Part shown: positions 1-8,365 of the stretch, in pieces
Position numbering within the stretch: the first letter of the stretch is position 1
Layout: every line of letters starts with the position of its first letter
Source of the DNA: Planctobacterium marinum
GTDB taxonomy: Bacteria; Pseudomonadota; Gammaproteobacteria; Enterobacterales; Alteromonadaceae
Reading direction: 5' to 3'
NCBI RefSeq assembly: GCF_036322805.1
Contig: NZ_AP027272.1
Span: 2,294,001-2,358,000, forward strand
DNA: 64,000 nucleotides
Made by a program: the position numbers and the translations under genes
Notes under the pieces: generated by a model
Seen by the model: only the letters and a program-made list of their open reading frames with translations
Told to the model about the DNA's origin: nothing
The model's database searches: none

Positions 1-204
1 CTCGACATGCTGGCGCCTGCATCTGTGTAATATTTTCCTGCCAAAGTGGCTTATTGTTTGATTGCTTTGCGATTAAGTTTGCGGCGCAATGCAGTAATCC
101 CCTGATATTGCAGGATGAATGCCCTCAAAAAGTACTAGCGAAAACTAATCTAAAATGACTTTTCCTTACGTATAACCCTCAAAACTCAATAAAAGGAACG
201 GTTA

Positions 205-855
205 ATGATTTCAAACGAAGCGGTGTTGGTGCGCAGTGCCCTTGAAGCTCATGGACTGGAAACGCCAATGCTGGAGCACGGCTACAGCTGTGACGAAAAA
301 AAGCAGCGTATAGAATCCAATATGCGAGATATCATGGAGGTACTAGGGCTTGATTTAACTGATGATAGCCTTTGCGATACCCCGAAGCGCATCGCCAAAA
401 TGTATGTTGAAGAAATTTTTTCCGGCCTGGACTATAGCCATTTTCCCAAAATTTCTATTATCGAAAACAAAATGAAGATGGAGCAACCAGTCCAGGTATC
501 CAATATCAACCTCACCAGTACTTGTGAACATCATTTTGTGACTATCGACGGTTCGGCCTCTGTGGCTTATATCCCTAAAAATAAAGTGGTGGGATTATCC
601 AAGATAAATCGCCTGGTGGGGTTCTTTGCACAGCGCCCGCAAGTTCAGGAGCGCCTGACTAATCAGATAAAGGTGGCTTTGCAGGCTCTGGCGGGAACCG
701 ATGATGTGGCCGTGCTAATTGATGCAACACATTACTGTGTAAAAGCGCGTGGAATAAGAGACAATAATTCCTATACCCGCACCACGGCTCTGGGGGGAGA
801 ATTTCTGAAAAACGCTGCCATGAGAGCGGAGTTTATGGCCGGTACACAAAGATAG
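205..855 (+). CDS. folE: GTP cyclohydrolase I (FolE)
   Basis: Cytoplasmic enzyme converting GTP to 7,8-dihydroneopterin triphosphate, the first step of folate/pterin synthesis. The 216-residue protein has the usual length of the E. coli-type enzyme. It shows the zinc/active-site segment TSTCEHHF, the [11 protein letters not shown] segment and the late HYCVKARGI segment carrying the second zinc cysteine, all typical of FolE type I. The ATG at 205 follows an AAAGGAACGG ribosome-binding site. It stands alone, convergent with the TonB receptor gene and separated from it by a hairpin terminator. The product assignment is secure. Confidence 0.97.
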   Translation: MISNEAVLVRSALEAHGLETPMLEHGYSCDEKKQRIESNMRDIMEVLGLDLTDDSLCDTPKRIAKMYVEEIFSGLDYSHFPKISIIENKMKMEQPVQVSNINLTSTCEHHFVTIDGSASVAYIPKNKVVGLSKINRLVGFFAQRPQVQERLTNQIKVALQALAGTDDVAVLIDATHYCVKARGIRDNNSYTRTTALGGEFLKNAAMRAEFMAGTQR

Positions 856-881
856 TATTGCAAAGAGAAACTGAAACAAAA

Positions 882-911
882 AAGGCGCTTTATCGATTGA
901 TGAAGCGCCTT
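882..911. terminator. Hairpin terminator between folE and the TonB receptor gene
   Basis: AAGGCGCTT (882-890) pairs perfectly with AAGCGCCTT (903-911) around a 12-base loop. An A-rich run lies to the left (876-881), which is a T tract for minus-strand transcripts. It lies between convergent genes and probably serves both. Confidence 0.75.
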
Positions 912-931
912 GCTCTTAGTTGCTCTACTAT

Positions 932-3900
932 CTACTCAAAATAGTGAGTGTAAGAGATACGATAGGTTGTGCCGTAGGCGTTGTGGTTTATCGTGTCAAA
1001 ACCACGGCTTGAGCCGTATACCAGAGGTGGATCGCGGTCAAACAGGTTGTCGATATTCAACTTCAGTGTGGCATCTTTGAACAAAATACCAAAACGCGCA
1101 TCCACTGTTGTCCACGACGATACATCACGGGTGCTATCAATATCAGCAATTGCACCGATGTCTACCAGCTCGTTAATTTCGCGACTGCGTAAACCAATAA
1201 TGTCATCTTCATAGCCATCCACATAACGTACAGTTAAACCACCGTAATAGTCATCGTTGCCCCATAAAACGGAAAGGTTAGCGATATTCTCAGGATAGCG
1301 ATAAGTACCTACCAGTTCTTCGGTCTCATCTGAGCCAGGCTTATTGCGTTCGAAGCTGATGTAATGGGTCCAGTCAAAATCAACAGACAATACGCCATTC
1401 CATAAATCCATATCGTGAGCGATATCTAAATCTATACCAGATACATCTTGAGTCCCGGTGTTATCAAGCAGGATCACATGGTCGCGGAACAAAGGAAGTC
1501 CACCGTCTCTGGCCAATCCAGAAGCGTCCCAGTTTTCCAGAATGGTTTCAAGATCGGCGTTGGCGCTTTCAATGTTATTACCATTGTCGTCGAAGAACAA
1601 CATGGCTTCCTCTTCCGATATTTCACCGTCATCATTCTCGTCCCAACCGGTACATAAGCGGGAATCAAAAGAAATACCCAATTCACCCGGTGATAAAGCG
1701 CCGCAATGCCGTAACGATGCATCCTCAAGAGCCCGGGCCATCACACCTGTCATATTGGTATCCACGATTTTTTTATGTTCAAATTTCCAGTAATCCAAGG
1801 TGATGGTGGTATCGTCACCGGGACTCCAGGCAAAACCAACGCTGTACGAGTCTGATTCTTCTGCTTGAAGGTTGGGATTACCTAATTCCAGGGTGTTAGG
1901 GCTGGATTCAAAACCCTGGCCATCACAATAGAACTGAGACACTGCAGCATTAGCAGCACAATCGTAAGTGGATGTTGTAGTGCGCAGTTCGATACCTGCT
2001 TGAGTTAACGAAGGTGCGCGGAATGAAGAGGCAAAACTACCGCGTAAAATCAAATCATCGCTTGGGCGCCAGGATAAACCGATTTTAGGGTTAAAGGTAC
2101 TACCAAAATCATCGTAATGGTCGTAGCGTCCAGCTAATTGCATATCTACCGTTTCGTGTAACGGCACATAAAATTCTGCAAAGGCACCATATTGAGTTCT
2201 ATCCGCTTCTGCCAGGCTGGAGCCAAAGCCCATCACATCCACCAAAAACTGATTCTCGAAGTTGGCACGGGAGTTATCCGATGGAATATCCTCCAGCTCT
2301 TCGCGTCGATATTCAACACCGAAGGCGGCGCGAATATAGTCATCACCGAACTCCATTAACTCGCCATTAAAGCGGGCATCAATACCGAAAACTGAACTTT
2401 TTCCGTCTCGGGTGGGGCGCTCTTGCGCAACAGCAAGAATCGCATCATTGTTGCTATCACCTATCAGGAACGGGTTAAAGGCACCTAACAAATTGCCGCC
2501 GTTACAACTGAGCGTATCGGTATCGGAATTGTAGTTAGCGATGCTACCGTCTGAGCACAACTCACCATGCGCTGCGGCGTTATACTTATAGCGGTTGTAA
2601 ATACCTGCTATGGCCTCTTGCTCCGATTCGGATTCTGACCAGGTGGCCGCCGCTTCCCATTGCCAACTGCCGATATCACCAGCCAATGAAGACACTAAAC
2701 GAAAGGACTGAGTTTCGTTTTCGATAGTCCTGGGATTTTGGAAACGAGCATCGTAACGAAAGCCATAAAGCTGTTGTCCTGCTTGCGAGGTAAAGGGGTC
2801 GTCCCAAATGATGTCAAATGGGCTGGAAACCCCTTGCCATGCTTGAAGGTCTGCTTCGCTGTAGATATCCAACGCGCTGTATAAGGCAAAGGGGCCTTCC
2901 TCATCAAATTCATCATTAATGGGGGCCGGTGTGGATACTGCTACCGACTTAGAGCGACTTAAAAAGAAGTCGGTATTCCATTCAAGATCACCGACTTCCA
3001 GGGTGTAAATTGCGCCCACCGACTGTGATTCCAACTCCGAATCCAGCAACACATCCTGGTTGGGGTAGTAGGCACAAATGTCTTCACCAAATTGGGTGCG
3101 CGTTGTTGCATAAGGGCAGTCTGGATTGGCTAATTCGTTGCCATCCCTGGAAGAAAAATAATAGATATTGGGGTAGGGTAACTTAGGTAAGTAGCTATAG
3201 CTGTTCACCAGCAAAGGCTCGGCAGAAATCGGGCGGTCTGTAGCTTCAAAAGCGTTTTTGTCGTATAGGTCCGCAAACAGGGTTAGATTACCACCTGCGA
3301 CTTCACCGCCCCAAACCAGGTTGACACTCTTTTTCGATTCATCGGAGCTTTGAACGCTGTCCTCAAAGGAGATATTCAATTCCGCGCCCTGGTAATCCTT
3401 TTTCAGGATGTAGTTGATAACACCCGCAACGGCGTCGGCGCCGTAGATTGCCGAGGCACCCGTGGCCAGCACTTCTATACTATCGATAGCTGCCAGTGGA
3501 ATACTATTTACATCCACAAAGTTCTCGGTACCTGCGGCAAAAGAGCTGGGAGCCACTCGTCGACCGTTTATCAAGGTTAAGGTTGAAGACGGGCCTAATC
3601 CTCGCAACGACGCTGCTGCCTGACCTGCCGGCGTTGAATTGGAGGTACTGCCTGATTCGGTTGTGCTGAAAGTACCACTGCCACCGCGCGTCTGACCTAG
3701 GTTTTGCAGTAGCTCAAACACCGAGTTTGCGCCCGAGCGAGCAATATCTTCGGCATTGATGATTTGCAGGGGTTGAGTGCCTTCCAGGTCAACACCGCGG
3801 ATATTCGAACCCGTTACCTGGATTCGCTCTACGCTTTGCTCTTCTGAAGTGGCTTGAGTTTCTTGCGCAATTGCCGCTGCGACAGGCGTCAGGGCACAGG

Positions 3901-3934
3901 AAAGCCCCAAAAGCATCTGAAATGTTTTGTTCAT
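932..3934 (-). CDS. TonB-dependent outer-membrane receptor
   Basis: A 1000-residue outer-membrane importer driven by TonB. It has an N-terminal signal peptide (cleavage near AIAQ, residues 20-24), a plug domain at about 35-180 (VERIQVTGSNIRG, then LRGLGPSSTLTLINGRRV and GADAVAGVINYILKK) and a long beta-barrel ending in aromatic YFE, as usual for barrel insertion. The type is common in Alteromonadales receptors for peptides and glycans. A canonical EF-hand loop (residues 765-776) lies in a predicted extracellular region between cysteines 744 and 761 and the next strand. The start has GGAAAACGATC ahead of the ATG. The substrate is unknown; proximity to the cyanophycinase-type gene suggests peptide or polymer fragments, but this is inference. 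Confidence 0.93.
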   Translation of the reverse strand: MNKTFQMLLGLSCALTPVAAAIAQETQATSEEQSVERIQVTGSNIRGVDLEGTQPLQIINAEDIARSGANSVFELLQNLGQTRGGSGTFSTTESGSTSNSTPAGQAAASLRGLGPSSTLTLINGRRVAPSSFAAGTENFVDVNSIPLAAIDSIEVLATGASAIYGADAVAGVINYILKKDYQGAELNISFEDSVQSSDESKKSVNLVWGGEVAGGNLTLFADLYDKNAFEATDRPISAEPLLVNSYSYLPKLPYPNIYYFSSRDGNELANPDCPYATTRTQFGEDICAYYPNQDVLLDSELESQSVGAIYTLEVGDLEWNTDFFLSRSKSVAVSTPAPINDEFDEEGPFALYSALDIYSEADLQAWQGVSSPFDIIWDDPFTSQAGQQLYGFRYDARFQNPRTIENETQSFRLVSSLAGDIGSWQWEAAATWSESESEQEAIAGIYNRYKYNAAAHGELCSDGSIANYNSDTDTLSCNGGNLLGAFNPFLIGDSNNDAILAVAQERPTRDGKSSVFGIDARFNGELMEFGDDYIRAAFGVEYRREELEDIPSDNSRANFENQFLVDVMGFGSSLAEADRTQYGAFAEFYVPLHETVDMQLAGRYDHYDDFGSTFNPKIGLSWRPSDDLILRGSFASSFRAPSLTQAGIELRTTTSTYDCAANAAVSQFYCDGQGFESSPNTLELGNPNLQAEESDSYSVGFAWSPGDDTTITLDYWKFEHKKIVDTNMTGVMARALEDASLRHCGALSPGELGISFDSRLCTGWDENDDGEISEEEAMLFFDDNGNNIESANADLETILENWDASGLARDGGLPLFRDHVILLDNTGTQDVSGIDLDIAHDMDLWNGVLSVDFDWTHYISFERNKPGSDETEELVGTYRYPENIANLSVLWGNDDYYGGLTVRYVDGYEDDIIGLRSREINELVDIGAIADIDSTRDVSSWTTVDARFGILFKDATLKLNIDNLFDRDPPLVYGSSRGFDTINHNAYGTTYRISYTHYFE

Positions 3935-4748
3935 GATCGTTTTCCTACAACAAAAAAGTTGCTTAACTTTTTATTGTTATTGTTTTGCTGGATTGATTTT
4001 TATTTGAGAGTTCGACTAGAGAGCCACACGGGGCACAGCCGAGCAGAGGCGGGGTTTATTCGTCAAACCACTCAGAGAGATACCAAGGAGAATAGGTATA
4101 TTGTGATAATGAAATTGCTTTTTTTAACATAACTGGTTTTTCTGTTAAGTCTAAAACATTGCACTTACAGCACCTTCGGTATTACCCGAAAATTAGCGGC
4201 TGCTTATTAAACAAATACCGCAAAACCAACTAGAGGTAAATAGCTTGTTAACCAATTTATTGCATAGATGACCCAAGAAATAGGGCATTTATGCTAATTA
4301 TTTGCATGAAATGCGAATACATACCTATGCATTAGGGAAAAACACGAATAGATATTCAATTGAAAAAAGTTAAAAAAATTGTAAATTTCACTGACTTCAC
4401 AGCCAGGCGAGCAAGTTAGCCATTGATTATGACCAATTATTCGGGGCCAGAAAGAAAAATGCCCAGATGAAACCATCTGGGCTAGGGGAATGGCTCATAA
4501 GAGCCGTGCGCTAACTAAAATCTTTACCGATTAGCAATAGAGGGTTGCTAAAAATTAACCGGAGGAATATTAGTGTAGCGCAAAGTCCGGTCATTAATAA
4601 AGTGATTATTCAAAAAAACTTTTTAGTTTAATTTTCAAGCACCTGAAAGCTGCCTTGGTTAAGTTATACACAGTTTTTGTTCATTTAATCACAACTTATT
4701 CTCTTTCGGTGGTTAAATTGTGTACAAGTTGTGGAAGCTTTGGGATCT
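3935..4748. other. 814-bp non-coding interval between the receptor and the S51 peptidase gene
   Basis: No convincing gene was seen. The interval must carry the promoter of the TonB receptor gene at its low-coordinate end and the 3' flank of the peptidase gene at the other. It contains an AAAAGTT-AACTTTT inverted repeat near 3954-3972, a strong terminator-type hairpin at 4461-4482 and a small GGCTC-ATAA-GAGCC hairpin at 4492-4505. The sequence is AT-rich elsewhere. Confidence 0.6.
4452..4482 (-). terminator. Strong minus-strand intrinsic terminator, possible small-RNA 3' end
   Basis: GCCCAGATG (4461-4469) pairs perfectly with CATCTGGGC (4474-4482) around AAAC. Read on the minus strand it is followed by ATTTTTCTTT. 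It lies about 270 bp beyond the S51 peptidase stop, so it ends either a long 3' UTR or an independent small RNA. A second hairpin, GGCTC/GAGCC (4492-4505), lies just upstream in the same direction. Confidence 0.65.
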
Positions 4749-6518
4749 CTAATTCTCAACTCCAAATAACAAGTTGATATAACTGCAAGTTTCTCTATCG
4801 TACTGTTGGCTAAGGGTAAAGATTGTATCTTCGCTTGGGTTAACCAGCCAAGCGACATTGTCTGAATTCCAGCGATGAAATTGTTGTGTACCACAATTTA
4901 GCCCTACCTGACGGCGATATTCGCCACGTTCAGTGATCAAAACCATGGTTTTATCTGACACTTTTTGGGCTTCGTTATGTAACGAAAAATGCAGTTGCCG
5001 CTCTGGCGTAATACTCAAGCGATCGCCGTGATTAAGGTAATGACTCAACCCAATGAGCTGGTGTTTACCAGATTGGGCTTTGAAAATGGCATCTTGCATG
5101 TCTGCGATAAACACACCACCTGCACCCAATACTTCCATTTCGAGCTGTTGGTTTTCTCTGAACAATAACGCCGTATTTTCATCAATACCAAAGGTAAGCT
5201 GGGTTTTGGTGAAGGCGGCCAGGGTCACCAGTCGACCTTGTCTGTCTCGTTCGGAAAAGTGGGTATCAATAATACCGGCTTTGAACAGTCCTAACCCACC
5301 TGCGGGGCGATAGGTTAGATCATCTTCCAGAAGACCATTAGGACAGTTTCCATCTTTTTCACAGCCAAACGGTGCGGGTGGTAATGCAAAGGCACCTCTC
5401 ACCAGAGCGAAGTTTGATTGGCCACTTGTGATCATGGGGACGGGCCTGTTCTGACGAACTCCACCGCTCATAACTGCAGCCCCGGCACTGGTACCTGCAA
5501 GGAGCATTTTATTTTGACTGATCCTTGAATTTAACAAAGTTGCCAGTGTAGTGGAGGGGCTGGTTTTCATCTGAAAACTGTTTAGGGTTCTCATCTGATC
5601 ACCGCCATTGATAAACAAACCATGAGCCTGAACTATCTGATTTGTGATGCTTTGCGGCTGTTGGCAGGCGTTGATTAGACGGCTACTGTACTCCGGGTAA
5701 CGTTGGTTGCGATTGTACAGCTCAGACTTGGCCTGTAATGCAAAAAGCTCATCGCAAGAGCGGGTATTATTGATCAGGGTCGCCAAGGATTCATCAAGCG
5801 GCAGCCAGTTCACCTCAATGTCTAGCGTGGGATATAGATTACGAGCGGCTTGTTCCAAAGTTTGCTGATAAAAATCGATAGCGGCGAAGGGGTCCCTTGC
5901 TGAAGCCGTTGTGAATAACAAGGTTAATGTTTCATCGTCTTCACGTTTGCTGTTGGCTTGCTCAACAAACTTCAGAAAAATGTCCTGGCTGGCTTTGCTC
6001 TTACTGGCAAGAAATTTGACCTGTTCTTTTTGCGCATTGACCTGCTCGGTGAAATCCACAATGGCGTAATAAAGGGCATTAGGTAAATTGGTGAAAAAAC
6101 TGGCACCATCAAACTGATTGCTGGCCTGCTCAAAGGCATCGCGAATACCGGCTGTTCCAATTACCTGAGTGGGGTTTGCATAAAAATACTCAAATAGCGT
6201 ATTTAATTGCGATTTTCTCTGGTTATCAAGCTCTTGATAGGCATTTAATTCAAGCACCTTGGACAAAGTTTCAGTGGTTAAGCTATAGCTTTGTTTCTTT
6301 AGCGCGTTATCGGGAAAATCGTTGTCGATACAGTGTTCAGGTTGGCTGCTGGAACAAATTTTCAGACCGCCGCCCGCTATCAAAAGTTGCCATGAATTTT
6401 CTTTAAAATCAGGGGGTTGGTTTTTTTTGGTGGAGATGTTTGACTGAGCCTGTAGCAAGTCTGAAAATGAAAAACTCAGCAGCGTTATGAGAGATAATTG
6501 AGTTAAAAAGCGTTTCAT
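4749..6518 (-). CDS. Exported cyanophycinase-type peptidase (family S51)
   Basis: Probable serine exopeptidase related to cyanophycinase, which cuts cyanophycin into beta-Asp-Arg dipeptides. The ATG at 6518 is chosen because CGGAAGAC lies just before it and MKRFLTQLSLITLLSF is a clean signal peptide ending near LQAQS; an in-frame ATG lies upstream at 6590. In the 589-residue product the motifs are FINGGDQ (the GGxQ turn), LLAGTSAGAAVMSGG with nucleophile Ser344, and GIIDTHFSERDRQGRL, all in the order found in S51 enzymes. At 589 residues it is longer than the roughly 420 usual for exported cyanophycinases; the extra part is mostly a helical region at about 80-290. The family is secure; the exact substrate is inferred from the iadA and permease neighbours. 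Confidence 0.85.
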   Translation of the reverse strand: MKRFLTQLSLITLLSFSFSDLLQAQSNISTKKNQPPDFKENSWQLLIAGGGLKICSSSQPEHCIDNDFPDNALKKQSYSLTTETLSKVLELNAYQELDNQRKSQLNTLFEYFYANPTQVIGTAGIRDAFEQASNQFDGASFFTNLPNALYYAIVDFTEQVNAQKEQVKFLASKSKASQDIFLKFVEQANSKREDDETLTLLFTTASARDPFAAIDFYQQTLEQAARNLYPTLDIEVNWLPLDESLATLINNTRSCDELFALQAKSELYNRNQRYPEYSSRLINACQQPQSITNQIVQAHGLFINGGDQMRTLNSFQMKTSPSTTLATLLNSRISQNKMLLAGTSAGAAVMSGGVRQNRPVPMITSGQSNFALVRGAFALPPAPFGCEKDGNCPNGLLEDDLTYRPAGGLGLFKAGIIDTHFSERDRQGRLVTLAAFTKTQLTFGIDENTALLFRENQQLEMEVLGAGGVFIADMQDAIFKAQSGKHQLIGLSHYLNHGDRLSITPERQLHFSLHNEAQKVSDKTMVLITERGEYRRQVGLNCGTQQFHRWNSDNVAWLVNPSEDTIFTLSQQYDRETCSYINLLFGVEN

Positions 6519-6583
6519 GTCTTCCGATGATTGTTGCAAAAGTGTTGACATTGAAACTGATTCTGAGTATCTGTTCAAAGGGT

Positions 6584-6604
6584 ATTTCAATTTAATGTTG
6601 AAAT
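6584..6604. promoter_or_regulatory. 21-bp palindrome, candidate operator for the divergent S51/YfcC promoters
   Basis: ATTTCAA (6584-6590), a 7-base spacer, then the perfect complement TTGAAAT (6598-6604). It lies 66-86 bp upstream of the chosen peptidase start, in the region divergent to the permease gene. The binding protein is unknown. Confidence 0.4.
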
Positions 6605-6871
6605 TATTCGGATTGTTTTAAAAAACGAGTGAATAAAATTTCGTGAACACTAAAACACTTTCTCATTCAGCTTTATTCTATCAAAGCTTTTATTTGTCGG
6701 AATGGTTCGACGAGTAGAGTATTTGTCTGTCGACTGATTAGTAGATCTGAGTCGCACCCATAGTGCCGATATTTGTGATGTTCTGCTAAAATAGCGCGTT
6801 AATCTCATGTTTTAACTGTTTGTTCAGTTTAAACCCCAAGCCAACACCGGAAACTTGACGGCGGAAAATTT
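6605..6871. other. Divergent promoter region
   Basis: Together with the palindrome it separates the minus-strand peptidase gene from the plus-strand permease gene. Apart from a weak AGCTTT/AAAGCT inverted repeat (6669-6688), nothing definite is visible. Confidence 0.4.
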
Positions 6872-8356
6872 ATGAAAGATGAATCCAATCTTGCAACAAG
6901 GATGCCTGACGCATTTGTGATTTTGTTTTTTGTGGTATTACTTGCAGCACTGATGACCTACATTGTGCCTGCCGGGTATTTTGAAACCGCTGAAACCACC
7001 CGCATTATCGATGGCAAGGAAGTCACCAGAACCTTAATTCAACCGGAAAGTTTTAAAACAGTTGAAGATGATGACGCCGGTGTTGCTATTTTCAGCGGTG
7101 GCAAGGAGCCCGGTTTTATCAACTATGCGTTTGAGGGCATGGTGTCTGGTGACCGGATGGGCTCGGCCGTGGGGGTTGTGGCTTTTATTCTGATTGTGGG
7201 TGGTGCGTTTGGCATCATCATGCACTCTGGAGCTGTGAACAACGGCATCATGGCATTGATCAGTAAGACCAAAGGTGCGGATGTAGTGATTATTCCACTG
7301 ATGTTCTTTCTGTTTTCGCTGGGTGGTGCTGTGTTTGGCATGGGAGAAGAGGCGATTGCCTTCTGTATTGTGCTGACGCCCCTTGTGATCGCACTAGGGT
7401 ATGACGCCATCACTGCTGTACTCATTACTTATGTTGCCACGCAGGTGGGGTTTGCCACCTCCTGGATGAATCCGTTCAGTATCGCGATAGCCCAAGGCAT
7501 TGCTGATGTACCGGTACTCTCTGGTGCTGATTTCAGGATCGCCATGTGGGTAGTATTCACCCTAACTGGTATCATTTTTACAATGCGCTATGGTGCGAAA
7601 GTTAAAGCTAACCCGGAAATCTCTTTGAGTTATCAATCAGATTTTCACTTTCGCCGCCAGCAGAGCTCCCAAGTTAAATCCCAGTACAACAATGTTGATA
7701 CCTTGATCTTATTGACCTTGTTAGCAGGCATAGTGTGGGTAATATGGGGAGTTGTTGTCCATGAATATTACATTCCGCAGATCGCAACGCAGTTTTTCGC
7801 CATGGGTATTGTGGTGGGGATCATTTGTGTAGTGTCTGGACGAATGTCAGTGAACTATGTCTCCGAGTCATTTCAAAATGGGGCGAAAGAGCTGTTACCG
7901 GCGGCCCTGATTGTGGGCATGGCCAAAGGTATCGTGTTGTTGCTGGGCGGGGATGATGCCACCAGTCCTTCCGTGCTCAATACCATACTGCATCATGCCG
8001 GTAGCGCTATGTCGGGTGTGTCTGAGACTGGCTCAGCGATTTTCATGTATATTTTTCAGTCAATCTTTAACTTCTTCCTTGCCTCCGGCTCAGGTCAGGC
8101 AGCATTAACCATGCCGCTAATGGCACCACTTTCTGATCTTGTGGGAGTATCCCGCCAGATAGCAGTGCTTGCCTTCCAGCTGGGCGATGGATTAACCAAT
8201 ATCATTATTCCAACCTCTGCTTCCTTAATTGGTTGTCTTGGTGTGGCGCGTTTAGACTGGAGTACCTGGGTACGATTTGCCTGGCGTCTCTATTTAATCT
8301 TCTTCTTTTTGTCTATTGCCACCATGGTGACCGCCGTTATGGTTGGATATCAATAA
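6872..8356 (+). CDS. YfcC-family inner-membrane permease (DcuC/basic amino acid carrier type)
   Basis: A 494-residue inner-membrane carrier with about 12 hydrophobic segments. Signature stretches are MFFLFSLGGAVFGMGEEAIAF, TYVATQVGFATSWMNPF and FQLGDGLTNIIIPTSA, which place it in the YfcC/C4-dicarboxylate-carrier superfamily. It is followed 9 bp later by the isoaspartyl dipeptidase gene, so the two form an operon. Related permeases often sit beside iadA. From context it probably imports isoaspartyl (beta-Asp) dipeptides for the next enzyme; this is inference, and a basic-amino-acid carrier is the alternative. Confidence 0.88.
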   Translation: MKDESNLATRMPDAFVILFFVVLLAALMTYIVPAGYFETAETTRIIDGKEVTRTLIQPESFKTVEDDDAGVAIFSGGKEPGFINYAFEGMVSGDRMGSAVGVVAFILIVGGAFGIIMHSGAVNNGIMALISKTKGADVVIIPLMFFLFSLGGAVFGMGEEAIAFCIVLTPLVIALGYDAITAVLITYVATQVGFATSWMNPFSIAIAQGIADVPVLSGADFRIAMWVVFTLTGIIFTMRYGAKVKANPEISLSYQSDFHFRRQQSSQVKSQYNNVDTLILLTLLAGIVWVIWGVVVHEYYIPQIATQFFAMGIVVGIICVVSGRMSVNYVSESFQNGAKELLPAALIVGMAKGIVLLLGGDDATSPSVLNTILHHAGSAMSGVSETGSAIFMYIFQSIFNFFLASGSGQAALTMPLMAPLSDLVGVSRQIAVLAFQLGDGLTNIIIPTSASLIGCLGVARLDWSTWVRFAWRLYLIFFFLSIATMVTAVMVGYQ

Positions 8357-8365
8357 GGATCTTTT

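Noticed and set aside
4294-4476. 60-residue minus-strand frame in the 0.8-kb gap
   Set aside because: It starts inside the terminator hairpin region, is AT-rich and has no coding character.
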